A stretch of 36,589 nt of DNA from Sideroxydans sp. (GCA_028687425.1 JAQUAD010000028.1:1-36589), one strand, 5' to 3'. Numbered from the stretch's first letter, positions 1-8,838 are shown. A program made the numbers and translations. The notes: a model not told the origin generated them from the sequence alone.

Positions 1-532
1 CATCTGTGGCGGCATACAGGCTGCTGGCGATCTCGCCGGTCTGTACGAAAACGCGGCGCTCGGTTTCGGCAACTTGCTCCGTCACTCTGAAACTTGCGCC
101 GTCCTTGAAGACTTTTACATGATTGCCGTCATTGTCGGTATATCGCAATGCCAGCAGGTTGTGCGCATCGTCAGTCTCAACCAGTAAAGTCCTGCCGACA
201 CGCAACTGGCGGAACGAGCGCACCGAAGCGTCGCGGCGCAAGAATTCATCCGCGGCCGGGTCTTGCACATTGACTCGGCGCAACAGTTCGCTGACGGTAT
301 CGCCGCGTTGTACGCGGTCATTGCGCCAGAACACGGCGGCTTCAGACGACGGTTCAGTGGCGACAGGCAGCGCAATATTCTCAAAGACACTGTATTGCGA
401 GGCAGACAAGCCGACGGTCTGCGGCATGATGCCGAACGCGGTCAGCACCCCGAGTAACGGCAGGGTGGACAGTGTGATGAACCAGCGCAGCTTCATCTTG
501 TGAGCGTGTAGCAGGGTGTTTTGCGGTAACAT
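1..532 (-). CDS. M23 family murein metallopeptidase, N-terminal part (cut by window edge)
   Basis: Translating the minus strand from the ATG at 532 gives 177 codons with no stop before the window edge, starting [21 protein letters not shown] single hydrophobic segment lies at about residues 17-35 (signal anchor). It is followed by a region containing [19 protein letters not shown] at about residues 74-92, which resembles the OapA/LysM-like part found ahead of the catalytic domain in betaproteobacterial M23 peptidases, and ends near SSLYAATD. The catalytic LytM domain itself lies outside the window, so the peptidase call rests on the N-terminal region and on its position divergent from tyrS, which is common in Betaproteobacteria. 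Such proteins cleave peptidoglycan cross-links in the periplasm. An in-frame ATG at codon 13 is an alternative start. Confidence 0.72.
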   Translation of the reverse strand, partial: MLPQNTLLHAHKMKLRWFITLSTLPLLGVLTAFGIMPQTVGLSASQYSVFENIALPVATEPSSEAAVFWRNDRVQRGDTVSELLRRVNVQDPAADEFLRRDASVRSFRQLRVGRTLLVETDDAHNLLALRYTDNDGNHVKVFKDGASFRVTEQVAETERRVFVQTGEIASSLYAATD

Positions 533-678
533 TCGCGCTTCCTCGGTGGCGTCACCGGCACATATGCGTAAGGCATTGCGACCGGCTGGCAAAATACGGC
601 GCCACTTTAACAGAAAGCGATACCCCATCAAAATCCGCCCGGCCCCCCGGGCAAGTAACAGACGAGCGGTCATTCGAC

Positions 679-1875
679 ATGAGTCAACAAGAAATCCTCA
701 ATCAAATCAAGCGTGGCAGCGATGAACTGCTGATCGAAGCAGAGCTGGTCAAGAAACTGGAACAAAATCGCCCGCTGCGTATCAAGGCGGGCTTCGATCC
801 CACTGCGCCTGATCTGCACCTGGGTCATACCGTATTGTTGAACAAGATGCGCCAGTTGCAGGATTTGGGACACCACGCCCTGTTCCTGATCGGCGACTTC
901 ACCGGCATGATTGGAGATCCTACCGGCAAGAATGCCACCCGCCCGCCATTGACGCGTGAGCAGGTGCTCGCCAATGCCGAAAGTTACAAAGATCAGGTGT
1001 TCAAGGTGCTCGACCCGGCCCGAACCGAAGTCGTGTTCAACTCAGCCTGGATGGACAAATTCAGCGCCGTCGATCTGATCCGTCTGGCAGCGACACATAC
1101 CGTGGCGCAGATGCTGGAGCGCGACGATTTCTCCAAGCGTTACAAAGGCAATCAACCCATCGCGATCCACGAATTCGTCTACCCGCTGGTGCAGGGTTAC
1201 GATTCCGTTGCGCTCAAGGCTGATCTTGAGCTTGGCGGTACCGACCAGAAGTTCAATCTGCTGATGGGGCGCGAGCTGCAGAAACATTATGGTCAGCCGG
1301 CCCAGTGCGTGCTCACCATGCCTTTGCTGGAAGGGCTGGATGGCATCAACAAGATGTCCAAGTCTCTGGGTAACTATGTCGGCATCACCGATACACCGAC
1401 CGAGATGTTCGGCAAGATCATGTCCATCTCCGACGACCTGATGTGGCGCTATTACGATCTGCTGTCATTCCGCAGTCTGGATCAGATCGCGCATTTCAAG
1501 GAAGAAGTTGCGCAAGGCCGCAACCCGCGTGATATCAAGGTAATGCTGGCGCAGGAGATCGTGGCGCGCTTCCATACCCAGAAAGCCGCCGAAGAGGCGT
1601 TGGCGGAATTCGAGGCGCGCTTCCAGAAAGGCGTGCTGCCGGACGATATGCCCGAACTCACCGTACAGTCCGCAGACGGCAGTATCGGCATCGCCCATCT
1701 GCTTAAACAAGCCAACCTGGTGGCCAGTACTTCCGAAGCGTTGCGCATGGTCGATCAGGGCGGCGTCAAGCTGGATGGCGAGAAGGTAAGTGACAAGGCC
1801 CTGCAGATAAAGGCCGGAACGGTCGTCGTGGCCCAGGTGGGCAAGCGCAAATTCGGCCGGGTAACGGTTGCATAA
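679..1875 (+). CDS. tyrS: Tyrosyl-tRNA synthetase
   Basis: The 398-residue product charges tRNA-Tyr with tyrosine in the cytoplasm. The class I signature HLGH is at residues 47-50, and KMSKS is at 225-229. The KMSKS form, rather than KFGKT, places it with the TyrRZ-type enzymes common in Proteobacteria outside the enterics. The substrate-binding stretch GGTDQKFN is at about 186-193. An S4-like RNA-binding domain occupies roughly residues 330-398. The length is normal for this type. The ATG at 679 starts the conserved [10 protein letters not shown]; no strong Shine-Dalgarno precedes it. The gene diverges from the M23 peptidase gene and is followed by a separate promoter for rpsU, so it is probably its own transcript. 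Confidence 0.96.
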   Translation: MSQQEILNQIKRGSDELLIEAELVKKLEQNRPLRIKAGFDPTAPDLHLGHTVLLNKMRQLQDLGHHALFLIGDFTGMIGDPTGKNATRPPLTREQVLANAESYKDQVFKVLDPARTEVVFNSAWMDKFSAVDLIRLAATHTVAQMLERDDFSKRYKGNQPIAIHEFVYPLVQGYDSVALKADLELGGTDQKFNLLMGRELQKHYGQPAQCVLTMPLLEGLDGINKMSKSLGNYVGITDTPTEMFGKIMSISDDLMWRYYDLLSFRSLDQIAHFKEEVAQGRNPRDIKVMLAQEIVARFHTQKAAEEALAEFEARFQKGVLPDDMPELTVQSADGSIGIAHLLKQANLVASTSEALRMVDQGGVKLDGEKVSDKALQIKAGTVVVAQVGKRKFGRVTVA

Positions 1876-1882
1876 ATACAGG

Positions 1883-1911
1883 TTGTGTGCCGGGGACGAG
1901 TTCGGTAGAAT
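1883..1911 (+). promoter_or_regulatory. Sigma-70 promoter upstream of rpsU
   Basis: TTGTGT at 1883-1888 and TAGAAT at 1906-1911 are separated by exactly 17 nt, within the 72-nt gap between tyrS and rpsU. Transcription would start near 1918, about 30 nt before the rpsU ATG. This would drive the macromolecular synthesis operon rpsU-yqeY-dnaG. The -35 matches consensus at four of six positions and the -10 at five of six. Confidence 0.62.
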
Positions 1912-1947
1912 CGCGCCCTCGAATTTTTGGTTAAAGGTAGTTTGTCC

Positions 1948-2160
1948 ATGACAACCGTACGTGTTAAAGAAAATGAGCCGTTCGAAGTAGCAATGCGCCG
2001 CTTCAAGCGTTCCGTAGAAAAAACAGGTCTGCTGACCGAACTGCGCGCCCGCGAGTTTTACGAAAAGCCGACAGCTGAGCGCAAGCGCAAGCTGGCAGCT
2101 GCCGTGAAGCGCCACTACAAGCGCCTGCGCAGCCAGACCCTGCCGCCGAAGATGTATTGA
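1948..2160 (+). CDS. rpsU: 30S ribosomal protein S21
   Basis: The 70-residue basic protein [20 protein letters not shown]... is a full-length bacterial S21, a small-subunit protein involved in initiation at the anti-Shine-Dalgarno end of 16S rRNA. The ATG at 1948 is chosen over the in-frame TTG at 1927. It gives the family-standard N-terminus and has a purine-rich AAAGGTAG about 8 nt upstream. The C-terminus [10 protein letters not shown] is typical. It is the first gene of the rpsU-yqeY-dnaG-rpoD cluster, with its own promoter at 1883-1911 and a strong hairpin right after its stop. That hairpin is expected to let much more rpsU mRNA than dnaG mRNA be made, as in the classic macromolecular synthesis operon. 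Confidence 0.97.
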   Translation: MTTVRVKENEPFEVAMRRFKRSVEKTGLLTELRAREFYEKPTAERKRKLAAAVKRHYKRLRSQTLPPKMY

Positions 2161-2175
2161 TTCAGATTCGCCCGG

Positions 2176-2212
2176 ACGCCGCAATCTTTCGGGGTTGCGG
2201 CGTTTTGCTTTT
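2176..2212 (+). terminator. Intrinsic (partial) terminator after rpsU
   Basis: ACGCCGCAA at 2176-2184 pairs perfectly with TTGCGGCGT at 2195-2203 around a 10-nt loop, followed by TTTGCTTTT. It sits 15 nt after the rpsU stop and 17 nt before the yqeY start. It probably lowers read-through into yqeY-dnaG while allowing high S21 expression. Confidence 0.82.
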
Positions 2213-2229
2213 GTTTTGAGGAGTAGAGC

Positions 2230-2676
2230 TTGAGCCTGAAACAGCAGATCACTGACGACATGAAATCCGCGATGCGCGCCAAAGAGACGGCGCGTCTCGG
2301 TGCGATTCGCCTCCTGCTTGCCGCCATGAAGCAGAAGGAAGTCGACGAGCGTGTAGAGCTGGGCGATGCGGATGTGCTGGCTATCATCGACAAGATGCTC
2401 AAGCAGCGCCGCGATTCTATTACCCAATACGAAGCAGCTGGCAGGCAAGAGCTGGCGGATGTCGAGAAGTTCGAGATATCCGTGCTGCAAACCTACATGC
2501 CGCAGCAAATGACTGAAGCGGAAGTCGCCGCCGCCATCGAGCAGGCAGTTGCCGCATCCGGTGCCGCCGGTGTGCAGGATATGGGCAAAGTGATGGCCAT
2601 CCTCAAGCCGCAACTGGCTGGACGTGCCGATCTGGGTAAAGTGTCCGGGCAGGTCAAGGCTGCGCTGTCCAAGTAA
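2230..2676 (+). CDS. GatB/YqeY domain protein
   Basis: The 148-residue product belongs to the stand-alone GatB/YqeY family, related to the tail domain of the GatB amidotransferase subunit. Its cellular role is not firmly known; a link to tRNA or translation is inferred from the domain. Recognisable family stretches are MKSAMRAKETARLGAIRLLL near the N-terminus and the C-terminal MGKVMAILKPQLAGRADLGKVS. The start is a TTG at 2230, supported by GAGGAG at 2218-2223 with 6-nt spacing; no ATG gives the family N-terminus. The gene between rpsU and dnaG is a common arrangement outside the enterics. Its 5' end lies just past the rpsU terminator, so expression depends on read-through. Confidence 0.92.
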   Translation: MSLKQQITDDMKSAMRAKETARLGAIRLLLAAMKQKEVDERVELGDADVLAIIDKMLKQRRDSITQYEAAGRQELADVEKFEISVLQTYMPQQMTEAEVAAAIEQAVAASGAAGVQDMGKVMAILKPQLAGRADLGKVSGQVKAALSK

Positions 2677-2733
2677 TTTCAACGTCCCGGCATTGTCCGG
2701 GATTCAGTGGTTCTCTATCGAGCGGGGGCTGGA

Positions 2734-4467
2734 GTGATTCCAAAAAGTTTCATTCAGGATCTGCTCAACCGTCTGGATATCGTCGATGTTATCGACCGCT
2801 ATGTACCGCTGAAGAAAGCAGGCGCCAACTACGTCGCCTGCTGCCCCTTCCATAACGAAAAATCCCCCTCGTTCACAGTAAGTCAGAGCAAGCAGTTCTA
2901 TCACTGCTTCGGTTGCGGCGCACATGGCACAGCTATCGGCTTCGTCATGGAGCACATGGGCATGGGCTATGTCGAGGCGATTGAAGATTTGGCCAAAGGA
3001 ATTGGGCTCGAAGTACCGCGCGAAGCTTCCAATACACCTCAACACAAAGTGGCGCCCGACCTGTACGAGTTGATGCAAACCGCATCGCGTTTCTATCGGG
3101 AGCAACTGAAAAAAAATCAGCGTGCCATCGATTACCTCAAGGGGCGCGGGCTTTCGGGTGAAGTGGCGGCACGTTTTGGTATCGGCTACGCGCCCGATGA
3201 CTGGCAGCCGCTCAAAGCGGCAGTAAACAATTATCAGGATGCTGCGCTGGTCGAGACAGGGCTGGTGATCGAAGGTGAAGGGGGCAAACGCTACGACCGT
3301 TTCCGCGACCGCATCATGTTTCCCATCGTCAATGTGCGCGGGCAGATCATCGGCTTCGGCGGACGTGTGCTGGACAAGGGCGAGCCGAAATATCTGAACT
3401 CGCCGGAAACCACGCTGTTCGAGAAAGGTCACGAACTTTACGGTCTGTATCAGGCGCAGAAAGCAATTCGCGCCCAGCAGCGCGTAGTGGTGGTGGAAGG
3501 TTACATGGACGTGGTGGCGCTCGCACAACACGGCGTGGAATATGCCGTGGCGACGCTGGGCACAGCGACGACGCCTTTTCACGTGCAAAAGCTGATGCGC
3601 CTGTGCGATCAGCTGGTGTTTTGTTTCGATGGTGACCGTGCGGGGCGAAAAGCAGCCTGGCGCGCACTTGAAAATGCGCTGCCGCAATTGCAGGACGGCA
3701 AACGCATCGGCTTCCTTTTCCTGCCGGAAGAACATGACCCGGATTCCTATATACGGCAATACGGCACAGAAGCTTTCGAGCACGAGCTGGATGACTCGTT
3801 GACGCTATCCGGTTACCTGCTGCGCGAATTGGCCGCGCAAGTCGATCTGACGACACAGGAAGGCAAGAGCGCATTGGTGAAGAATGCGCAGCCCTTGTTG
3901 ACGGCGATCACCGCGCCGACCACTGCGCTGTTGCTGCGCAAGGAAGTCGCTGCATTGGCCGGATTGGAGCAAGCAGAACTGGAAGCATTGTGGTCGATCA
4001 AACCGGTTGCAGCACCGAAGCGGCCCGCGCCGCAAAAGGCAAAACGCAACACGCCTTCAGAATTGCGACACATGCTGCGTTGCCTGTTGATGAAGCCTGA
4101 ACTGGCTCGCCAGCTGCCGCGCGATTGGTCGAATGAAGGTGCCGAGGGGGCTGCCATTGCGGCACTTGTCGATTGGCTGCATGAGGGCGCAAACGAAGTC
4201 AGCACTGCCGCGCTGATCCAGCATTTCCAGGATACGGAGCACGCTTCGGTTTTTGCGTCCGTGCAGGGAGGAGTCATTCAGCTGGGCGATGATTACGACA
4301 TTGATGCGGACTTTGCCGGGCTGCTGCGCAATATCCGGCGATCGGAGATCGAAAGTGAGATGGCAACGCTGCTGGCCAAAGGACTGTCCGGAATGAGTCC
4401 AGTCGAACGCGAGAAGCTCTCCCAGCTGAGTGATGCATTGCAGCAATTAAAGGCCGGAGTGAGCTAA
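2734..4467 (+). CDS. dnaG: DNA primase
   Basis: The 577-residue primase makes RNA primers at the replication fork. The CHC2 zinc-binding motif is C37-H40-C58-C61. The TOPRIM catalytic core shows E255 in VVEGYMD and D299-G-D301 in FDGDRAG, with the same spacing as E. coli DnaG. A C-terminal helical DnaB-binding region follows a linker rich in K, P and A near residues 430-445. The start is taken as GTG at 2734, which gives the canonical MIPKSFIQDLLNRLDIVDVI and is preceded by GGGGG at 2724-2728. An in-frame GTG at 2707 would add nine non-conserved residues. The gene lies between yqeY and rpoD and has no obvious promoter of its own. Confidence 0.96.
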   Translation: MIPKSFIQDLLNRLDIVDVIDRYVPLKKAGANYVACCPFHNEKSPSFTVSQSKQFYHCFGCGAHGTAIGFVMEHMGMGYVEAIEDLAKGIGLEVPREASNTPQHKVAPDLYELMQTASRFYREQLKKNQRAIDYLKGRGLSGEVAARFGIGYAPDDWQPLKAAVNNYQDAALVETGLVIEGEGGKRYDRFRDRIMFPIVNVRGQIIGFGGRVLDKGEPKYLNSPETTLFEKGHELYGLYQAQKAIRAQQRVVVVEGYMDVVALAQHGVEYAVATLGTATTPFHVQKLMRLCDQLVFCFDGDRAGRKAAWRALENALPQLQDGKRIGFLFLPEEHDPDSYIRQYGTEAFEHELDDSLTLSGYLLRELAAQVDLTTQEGKSALVKNAQPLLTAITAPTTALLLRKEVAALAGLEQAELEALWSIKPVAAPKRPAPQKAKRNTPSELRHMLRCLLMKPELARQLPRDWSNEGAEGAAIAALVDWLHEGANEVSTAALIQHFQDTEHASVFASVQGGVIQLGDDYDIDADFAGLLRNIRRSEIESEMATLLAKGLSGMSPVEREKLSQLSDALQQLKAGVS

Positions 4468-4526
4468 TAACACGAAGCAGGCACGGTAATTGCATCCGGC
4501 CAAATGGCCGAGTGGTGAAGCTAACC

Positions 4527-4556
4527 TTCGGAAAAGTTGAATAAATCTGCTATAAT
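4527..4556 (+). promoter_or_regulatory. Sigma-70 promoter upstream of rpoD
   Basis: A perfect TATAAT lies at 4551-4556 in the 154-nt gap between dnaG and rpoD. The best -35 is the weak TTCGGA at 4527-4532 with 18-nt spacing. The start would be near 4562, leaving a leader of about 60 nt before the rpoD ATG. Confidence 0.6.
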
Positions 4557-4568
4557 CCGCGCCCTTTT

Positions 4569-4591
4569 GGCGGTCACCATACTCGACCGCC
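4569..4591 (+). other. Hairpin in the rpoD 5' untranslated leader
   Basis: GGCGGTC at 4569-4575 pairs perfectly with GACCGCC at 4585-4591 around a 9-nt loop. It is not followed by a T-run, so it is not an intrinsic terminator. It would lie at the very 5' end of the rpoD mRNA and may affect message stability; function unknown. Confidence 0.4.
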
Positions 4592-4621
4592 CGCTAATCA
4601 ATTTAATTCTGGGAACCGAGC

Positions 4622-6664
4622 ATGGCGACTCAGCAAAAAAACAAAACCACGACTTCGACAAAAAATTCTGCAGCCGAAGAAAAGCTTGAAGCGGCAAGCG
4701 CCGGAGCGAAAAGTGCAGGCAAGACTGCCAGCGCAAAAGCCAAGACCGCAGAAGCAACCAGCAAGCAGAGTGACAATTCGCAAGACATCGAAGAGCGTCG
4801 CACGCGTCTCAAAGCGCTGATCCTGCTGGGCAAGGAGCGTGGCTATCTGACCTTCGCCGAAATCAACGACCACCTGCCCGACATGCTGGAAGTCGAGCAA
4901 GTCGAAGGCGTCGTCAGCATGATCAACGACATGGGCATCTCCGTGTGCGACGTCGCACCGGATAGCGAGTCGATGGTGATGAACGAAGTCGCTCCGCCAG
5001 TCGCCGATGAAGATGCCGCCGCCGAAGCTGAAGCAGCAATCTCTACTGTGGATTCAGAGTTCGGACGCACCACCGACCCGGTGCGCATGTACATGCGCGA
5101 GATGGGGGTGGTGAATCTGCTCACGCGTCAAGACGAGATCGAGATCGCCAAACGTATCGAAGATGGCCTGAAGCACATGATCATGGCCATTTCCGCTTGC
5201 CCGGCGACGATCGCCGAGATTCTTCAGCTGGCGCAAAAGATCGCCAACGAAGAGATGAAAGTGGACGAACTGATCGACGGCTTTGTTGATGGCGAGGATG
5301 AAGCCAGTATCGGCAAGGACGACGACAGCGGCAGCGACAGTGATTCGAGCGACGAATCCGATTCGGATGATGATGATTCCGATAACGATGATGAAGACGA
5401 AGAAGCGCAGGCAGAGGCCGCAGCGGCTGTAGCGGCTGCAAACCTGGCACAACTGCGCTCGGATGCACTGGAACGTTTCGCCGTGATCAGCGACCTGTTC
5501 ACCAAGATGGGCAAGGCCTACGAGAAGTACGGCTACCGCAGCAAGCAATACGACAAACTGCAACAGCAGATCTCCGACGAATTGATGCAGTTCCGCTTCT
5601 CCGCCAAGCAGGTGGATGCCCTGTGCGACACCATGCGCAAGATGGTGGAAGAAGTGCGCGCCAGCGAACGCGCCATCCAGACACTGTGCGTCACAAAATC
5701 GCACATGCCGCGTCCGCACTTCATCAAGTCTTTCCCTTCCAACGAGCTCAATCTGGAATGGGTGCAACGCGAGATCGCAGCCAAGAAACCGTACAGCGAA
5801 TCTCTGGCTCGTCACGAAGCGGCGATTGTCGACCAGCAGAAAAAGATGGTCGATCTGCAGCAGCGCGTGGGTATTCCCATCGTTGACCTGAAAGAGATCA
5901 ACCGCCAGATGACCAACGGCGAAGCCAAGGCACGCCGTGCCAAGCGCGACATGATCGAAGCGAACTTGCGTCTGGTCATCTCCATCGCCAAGAAATACAC
6001 CAACCGCGGTCTGCAATTCCTCGACCTGATCCAGGAAGGCAACATCGGTCTGATGAAGGCCGTGGACAAGTTCGAATACCGTCGCGGTTACAAGTTCTCA
6101 ACTTACGCGACATGGTGGATCCGTCAGGCCATCACCCGTTCCATCGCCGACCAGGCGCGCACCATCCGTATCCCGGTGCACATGATCGAGACCATCAACA
6201 AGATGAATCGCATCTCGCGCCAGATCATGCAGGAAACGGGTATCGAAGCCGATGCCGCCACGCTCGCCATCAAGATGGAGATGCCGGAAGACAAGATCCG
6301 CAAGATCCTCAAGATCGCCAAGGAACCCATCTCCATGGAAACGCCGGTGGGCGACGACGATGACTCCCATCTGGGCGACTTCATCGAAGATGCCAACTCG
6401 TTGGCGCCGATTGATGCGGCCGTGTTCGACAGTCTGCGCAACGTCACCAAGGACATCCTCGACAGCCTGACTCAACGCGAAGCCAAAGTGCTGCGCATGC
6501 GTTTCGGTATCGAGATGAACACCGACCACACGCTGGAAGAAGTCGGCAAACAGTTCGACGTCACCCGCGAACGTATCCGTCAGATCGAAGCCAAGGCCCT
6601 GCGCAAACTGCGTCATCCTTCCCGTTCCGAGAAACTGAAGAGCTTCCTCGACGGCGAAGGCTAA
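4622..6664 (+). CDS. rpoD: RNA polymerase sigma factor RpoD (sigma-70)
   Basis: The 680-residue primary sigma factor has a Lys/Ala/Ser-rich N-terminal extension (about 1-55), region 1.1 (about 60-115), and region 1.2 around [12 protein letters not shown] (151-162). A non-conserved region interrupted by a long Asp/Ser/Glu tract at about 233-261 follows. Region 2 includes MIEANLRLV at about 444 and [12 protein letters not shown] at about 495. Region 4.2 has [20 protein letters not shown] near the C-terminus. It directs core polymerase to housekeeping promoters. Proteobacterial RpoD is usually 610-690 residues, so the length is normal. The gene has its own promoter at 4527-4556, and a tRNA starts 7 nt after its stop, so both probably share a transcript and the terminator at 6751-6788. 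Confidence 0.97.
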   Translation: MATQQKNKTTTSTKNSAAEEKLEAASAGAKSAGKTASAKAKTAEATSKQSDNSQDIEERRTRLKALILLGKERGYLTFAEINDHLPDMLEVEQVEGVVSMINDMGISVCDVAPDSESMVMNEVAPPVADEDAAAEAEAAISTVDSEFGRTTDPVRMYMREMGVVNLLTRQDEIEIAKRIEDGLKHMIMAISACPATIAEILQLAQKIANEEMKVDELIDGFVDGEDEASIGKDDDSGSDSDSSDESDSDDDDSDNDDEDEEAQAEAAAAVAAANLAQLRSDALERFAVISDLFTKMGKAYEKYGYRSKQYDKLQQQISDELMQFRFSAKQVDALCDTMRKMVEEVRASERAIQTLCVTKSHMPRPHFIKSFPSNELNLEWVQREIAAKKPYSESLARHEAAIVDQQKKMVDLQQRVGIPIVDLKEINRQMTNGEAKARRAKRDMIEANLRLVISIAKKYTNRGLQFLDLIQEGNIGLMKAVDKFEYRRGYKFSTYATWWIRQAITRSIADQARTIRIPVHMIETINKMNRISRQIMQETGIEADAATLAIKMEMPEDKIRKILKIAKEPISMETPVGDDDDSHLGDFIEDANSLAPIDAAVFDSLRNVTKDILDSLTQREAKVLRMRFGIEMNTDHTLEEVGKQFDVTRERIRQIEAKALRKLRHPSRSEKLKSFLDGEG

Positions 6665-6671
6665 GTGTCAC

Positions 6672-6748
6672 GGGCCCTTAGCTCAGTTGGTTAGAGCAGA
6701 GGACTCATAATCCTTTGGTCCACGGTTCAAGTCCGTGAGGGCCCACCA
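6672..6748 (+). tRNA. tRNA-Ile2 (anticodon CAU, lysidine-modified)
   Basis: The acceptor stem GGGCCCT (6672-6678) pairs with AGGGCCC (6738-6744); discriminator A is at 6745 and CCA is encoded at 6746-6748. The anticodon loop CTCATAA carries CAT at 6706-6708, and the T-loop contains GTTCAAGTCC. A CAT anticodon could mean Met. However, the body, with CCCTTAGCTCAG, GGTTAGAGCAG and ACTCATAATC, matches the pattern of E. coli ileX rather than elongator or initiator Met. It therefore should read AUA after TilS converts C34 to lysidine. The start is 7 nt past the rpoD stop, indicating processing out of a shared transcript. Confidence 0.9.
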
Positions 6749-6750
6749 AT

Positions 6751-6788
6751 AAACAAAAAGCCTCGTAGTGATGCGAGGCTTTTTGTTT
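6751..6788 (+). terminator. Intrinsic terminator of rpoD-tRNA-Ile2 (left copy)
   Basis: A perfect 15-bp stem, 6751-6765 with 6774-6788, has GC-rich GCCTCG/CGAGGC in the core and A-run/T-run on the flanks. The loop can close further with a G-T and an A-T pair to leave GTGA, a GNRA tetraloop. The symmetric A/T flanks mean it works in both directions. An almost identical copy lies at about 8803-8838, after the AIPR gene. Confidence 0.93.
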
Positions 6789-6791
6789 GCG
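6755..6791 (+). repeat. 37-nt direct repeat, left copy (terminator)
   Basis: These 37 nt are identical to 8805-8841 and in the same orientation. They comprise most of the terminator hairpin plus GTTTGCG. Identity ends abruptly at 6792 on the right side. On the left it fades with one A inserted in the A-run of the other copy. The two copies bound the AIPR gene and are offset by 2050 nt. Confidence 0.95.
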
Positions 6792-6932
6792 TCGATAACT
6801 CACAATATGACCTTAATTGAAACTGAATGGCGGTGAAATTGATGTTCCTCAGCTGTATTAAGATAGGCGCAGTTAATCTCTCTGGTATGTAAAATACTTT
6901 TTCTGCTGACTTGATACGTTTACGGGGGATAC

Positions 6933-8759
6933 ATGTCGACCGAGTTACTCGAAGAAAAAATTGATGAGCTAATCAGTGAATCAAAAAAATATTCTGGAAT
7001 TGCCAGACATTACATGTTTGGGGCGGTATGTTGTAAATACATTTTCTTTGATGGTGAATATTCTTTCCCAACTTTCAATAAGTCATTTGTCGACGGTGCA
7101 GGCGATGGGGGAAATGACTTTATATTCCGCGATGCTTCAGGGCGATATAGTGATGAGAGGCTTATTATCGTTCAGTCAAAATATTTTGACTCGTTCAATA
7201 ACGCCTATGACTACGAAAAGGAAGCTAGTAAAGCTATCGATACATTCCATAACTTTGATGGGAAAAAGAATACTGATCAATACAGTAAAAAACTTAGGAA
7301 GGTGTACCAAACAGTTCTAGACGATCTTGAAACTGATGCGCCGATAATACTCATTGCTTTTGTATCAACAACAAAGCTGTCGGAGAATAAAAAGAATGAA
7401 ATTAAAGAGCACTTGAGTGCATTCAATTCTGAGTTTGATTACGAAATCTATGATGTTAATGACATCGAAGCTCATATACGCAGAGTAGAGGAGCCGAAAG
7501 AGTATGTTCCTGAAGATGTAATTTCATTTAATAAAGATGAAGGGATGATTCAAACCACTGTTGAGTCGAAAGGTCTGTCCTTGTCGGGATTTGTTGTGAA
7601 TATTCCAGCAATAGAACTAAAGAGATTGTTTGATAAACATGATGCGGAAGGGGGATTGTTTGCGCAAAACAATCGATTCTTTCAGCCATTGAAAAAAATC
7701 GATGACAAAGTAAAAAAGTCTATAAGCGGTAATCCTGAGCTATTTTGGTACAACAATAATGGTGTAATTATTGCGTGCAAAGACGTTATTCAAGATGGAA
7801 ATAAGTTAAAGCTATACGATTTTTCAATAATCAATGGTTGTCAAACAACGAACCTGCTGAGTAAGACAATTCAGCAGTTGGATAACGTGAAAGTTCTTAC
7901 GAAAATCATCAAGGCGGGGGATAACGCTGAATTAATTAGCCGAGTTGCTGAAGCATCAAATTCTCAAAAGCCAATTAAAGATAGGGATTTAAAGTCGAAC
8001 ACCCCAGAGCAGCGAAAGTTAAAATTTGAGCTTGCCTCACATAACCCGCAAGTGTTTGTAAGTATTAAAAGAGGCGATAAGATCAAGAAAGCGGCAGGCT
8101 TTGAGGCGTGGCAGTACACAACAAACGATGTTGTTGGCAAATTGGTACTTTCATTTGATTATCAAATGCCTGGTACAGCCAGAAGTGCAACATCTAAGAT
8201 TTTTTCTAATGATCATGTATACGAGAAAATTTTCTGTCATGGTTTTGATGTCGATAAAGTGTGCGATCAACTTTTGTTGCTTGATGCAGTCAGGAATTTT
8301 ATTAAGGTGTCAGCGGAATCGGGGGAGGAGAAAGGATACTCATCGAGAATTATGGATATCATTTCCAATGGTGAGACATATCTAATTGCAATGATTGGGT
8401 ATATCGCAAAGCTTCTTCAGAAGAGTGAGTTGATTAAAATTGATGAAGTATCTAAAGGCAGTGCGGACTATCTCAATAGTGAGTTATCGAGCGAGAAGTC
8501 ATCTGGGTATTTTCTAAATAAAAATCATGATGATTTTGAGCAGTTGCTAGAAGGACTTTTATTGGAACTGACGCAATCGATTGTTGATCGCGCGATTCCT
8601 GAAAATGTGGCTCAAATATCCAATTTCATGAAATTGGACTCAAATTATCGCACCAAGGTATTGCCCGAATTGAAGAAGGAGTTTATTAATCCCGTAAGAA
8701 AAAAGGCCTTTGTTTTGAACTACGGGGAAGTATTTATTCTGAAATTTTCTGGCGCTTGA
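6933..8759 (+). CDS. AIPR-family protein with PD-(D/E)XK-like N-terminal domain; candidate stand-alone phage-defence gene
   Basis: The 608-residue product carries the hallmarks of the AIPR family (abortive infection phage resistance). These are LFAQNNRFF at 242-250, FWYNNNGVII at 271-280, IINGCQTTNLL at 299-309, and an R-x-AEASNSQKPIKDRDLKSN stretch ending near 356. The N-terminus has VDGAGDGGNDFIF at 53-65 followed by IIVQSKYF at 78-85. This D...QxK arrangement resembles Mrr/PD-(D/E)XK nucleases, with D62, Q81 and K83 as likely active-site residues. No membrane segment or signal peptide is visible. The start ATG at 6933 follows GGGGGA at about 6922-6927. The 141 nt upstream hold only a weak -10-like TAAAAT at 6890-6895. 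There is no partner methylase, helicase or second toxin gene beside it. AT-rich codon use and flanking repeats point to horizontal acquisition. Defence by nucleic-acid cleavage is inference from the family. Confidence 0.86.
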   Translation: MSTELLEEKIDELISESKKYSGIARHYMFGAVCCKYIFFDGEYSFPTFNKSFVDGAGDGGNDFIFRDASGRYSDERLIIVQSKYFDSFNNAYDYEKEASKAIDTFHNFDGKKNTDQYSKKLRKVYQTVLDDLETDAPIILIAFVSTTKLSENKKNEIKEHLSAFNSEFDYEIYDVNDIEAHIRRVEEPKEYVPEDVISFNKDEGMIQTTVESKGLSLSGFVVNIPAIELKRLFDKHDAEGGLFAQNNRFFQPLKKIDDKVKKSISGNPELFWYNNNGVIIACKDVIQDGNKLKLYDFSIINGCQTTNLLSKTIQQLDNVKVLTKIIKAGDNAELISRVAEASNSQKPIKDRDLKSNTPEQRKLKFELASHNPQVFVSIKRGDKIKKAAGFEAWQYTTNDVVGKLVLSFDYQMPGTARSATSKIFSNDHVYEKIFCHGFDVDKVCDQLLLLDAVRNFIKVSAESGEEKGYSSRIMDIISNGETYLIAMIGYIAKLLQKSELIKIDEVSKGSADYLNSELSSEKSSGYFLNKNHDDFEQLLEGLLLELTQSIVDRAIPENVAQISNFMKLDSNYRTKVLPELKKEFINPVRKKAFVLNYGEVFILKFSGA

Positions 8760-8802
8760 TATTGCGCTGACAAATATGGGGTGATGCAATTACCTCAGAA
8801 AA

Positions 8803-8838
8803 CAAAAAAGCCTCGTAGTGATGCGAGGCTTTTTGTTT
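8803..8838. terminator. Bidirectional terminator between AIPR gene and LysR gene (right copy)
   Basis: The stem AAAAAGCCTCG at 8805-8815 pairs with CGAGGCTTTTT at 8824-8834, with the same GTGA-type loop as the left copy. It lies between two convergent genes and has a T-run on both strands, so it can end both the AIPR transcript (plus) and the LysR transcript (minus). Confidence 0.88.

Noticed and set aside
2707-2733. Upstream in-frame GTG start for dnaG
   Set aside because: The added nine residues are not conserved. GTG at 2734 has a purine-rich site upstream and gives the canonical MIPKSFIQDLL.
4505-4525. Sequence resembling the 5' part of a tRNA-Ser (ATGGCCGAGTGGT...)
   Set aside because: Only about 13 nt match. 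No anticodon arm, T-arm or acceptor pairing follows, and a promoter for rpoD lies immediately downstream. Probably chance or a remnant too short to support.
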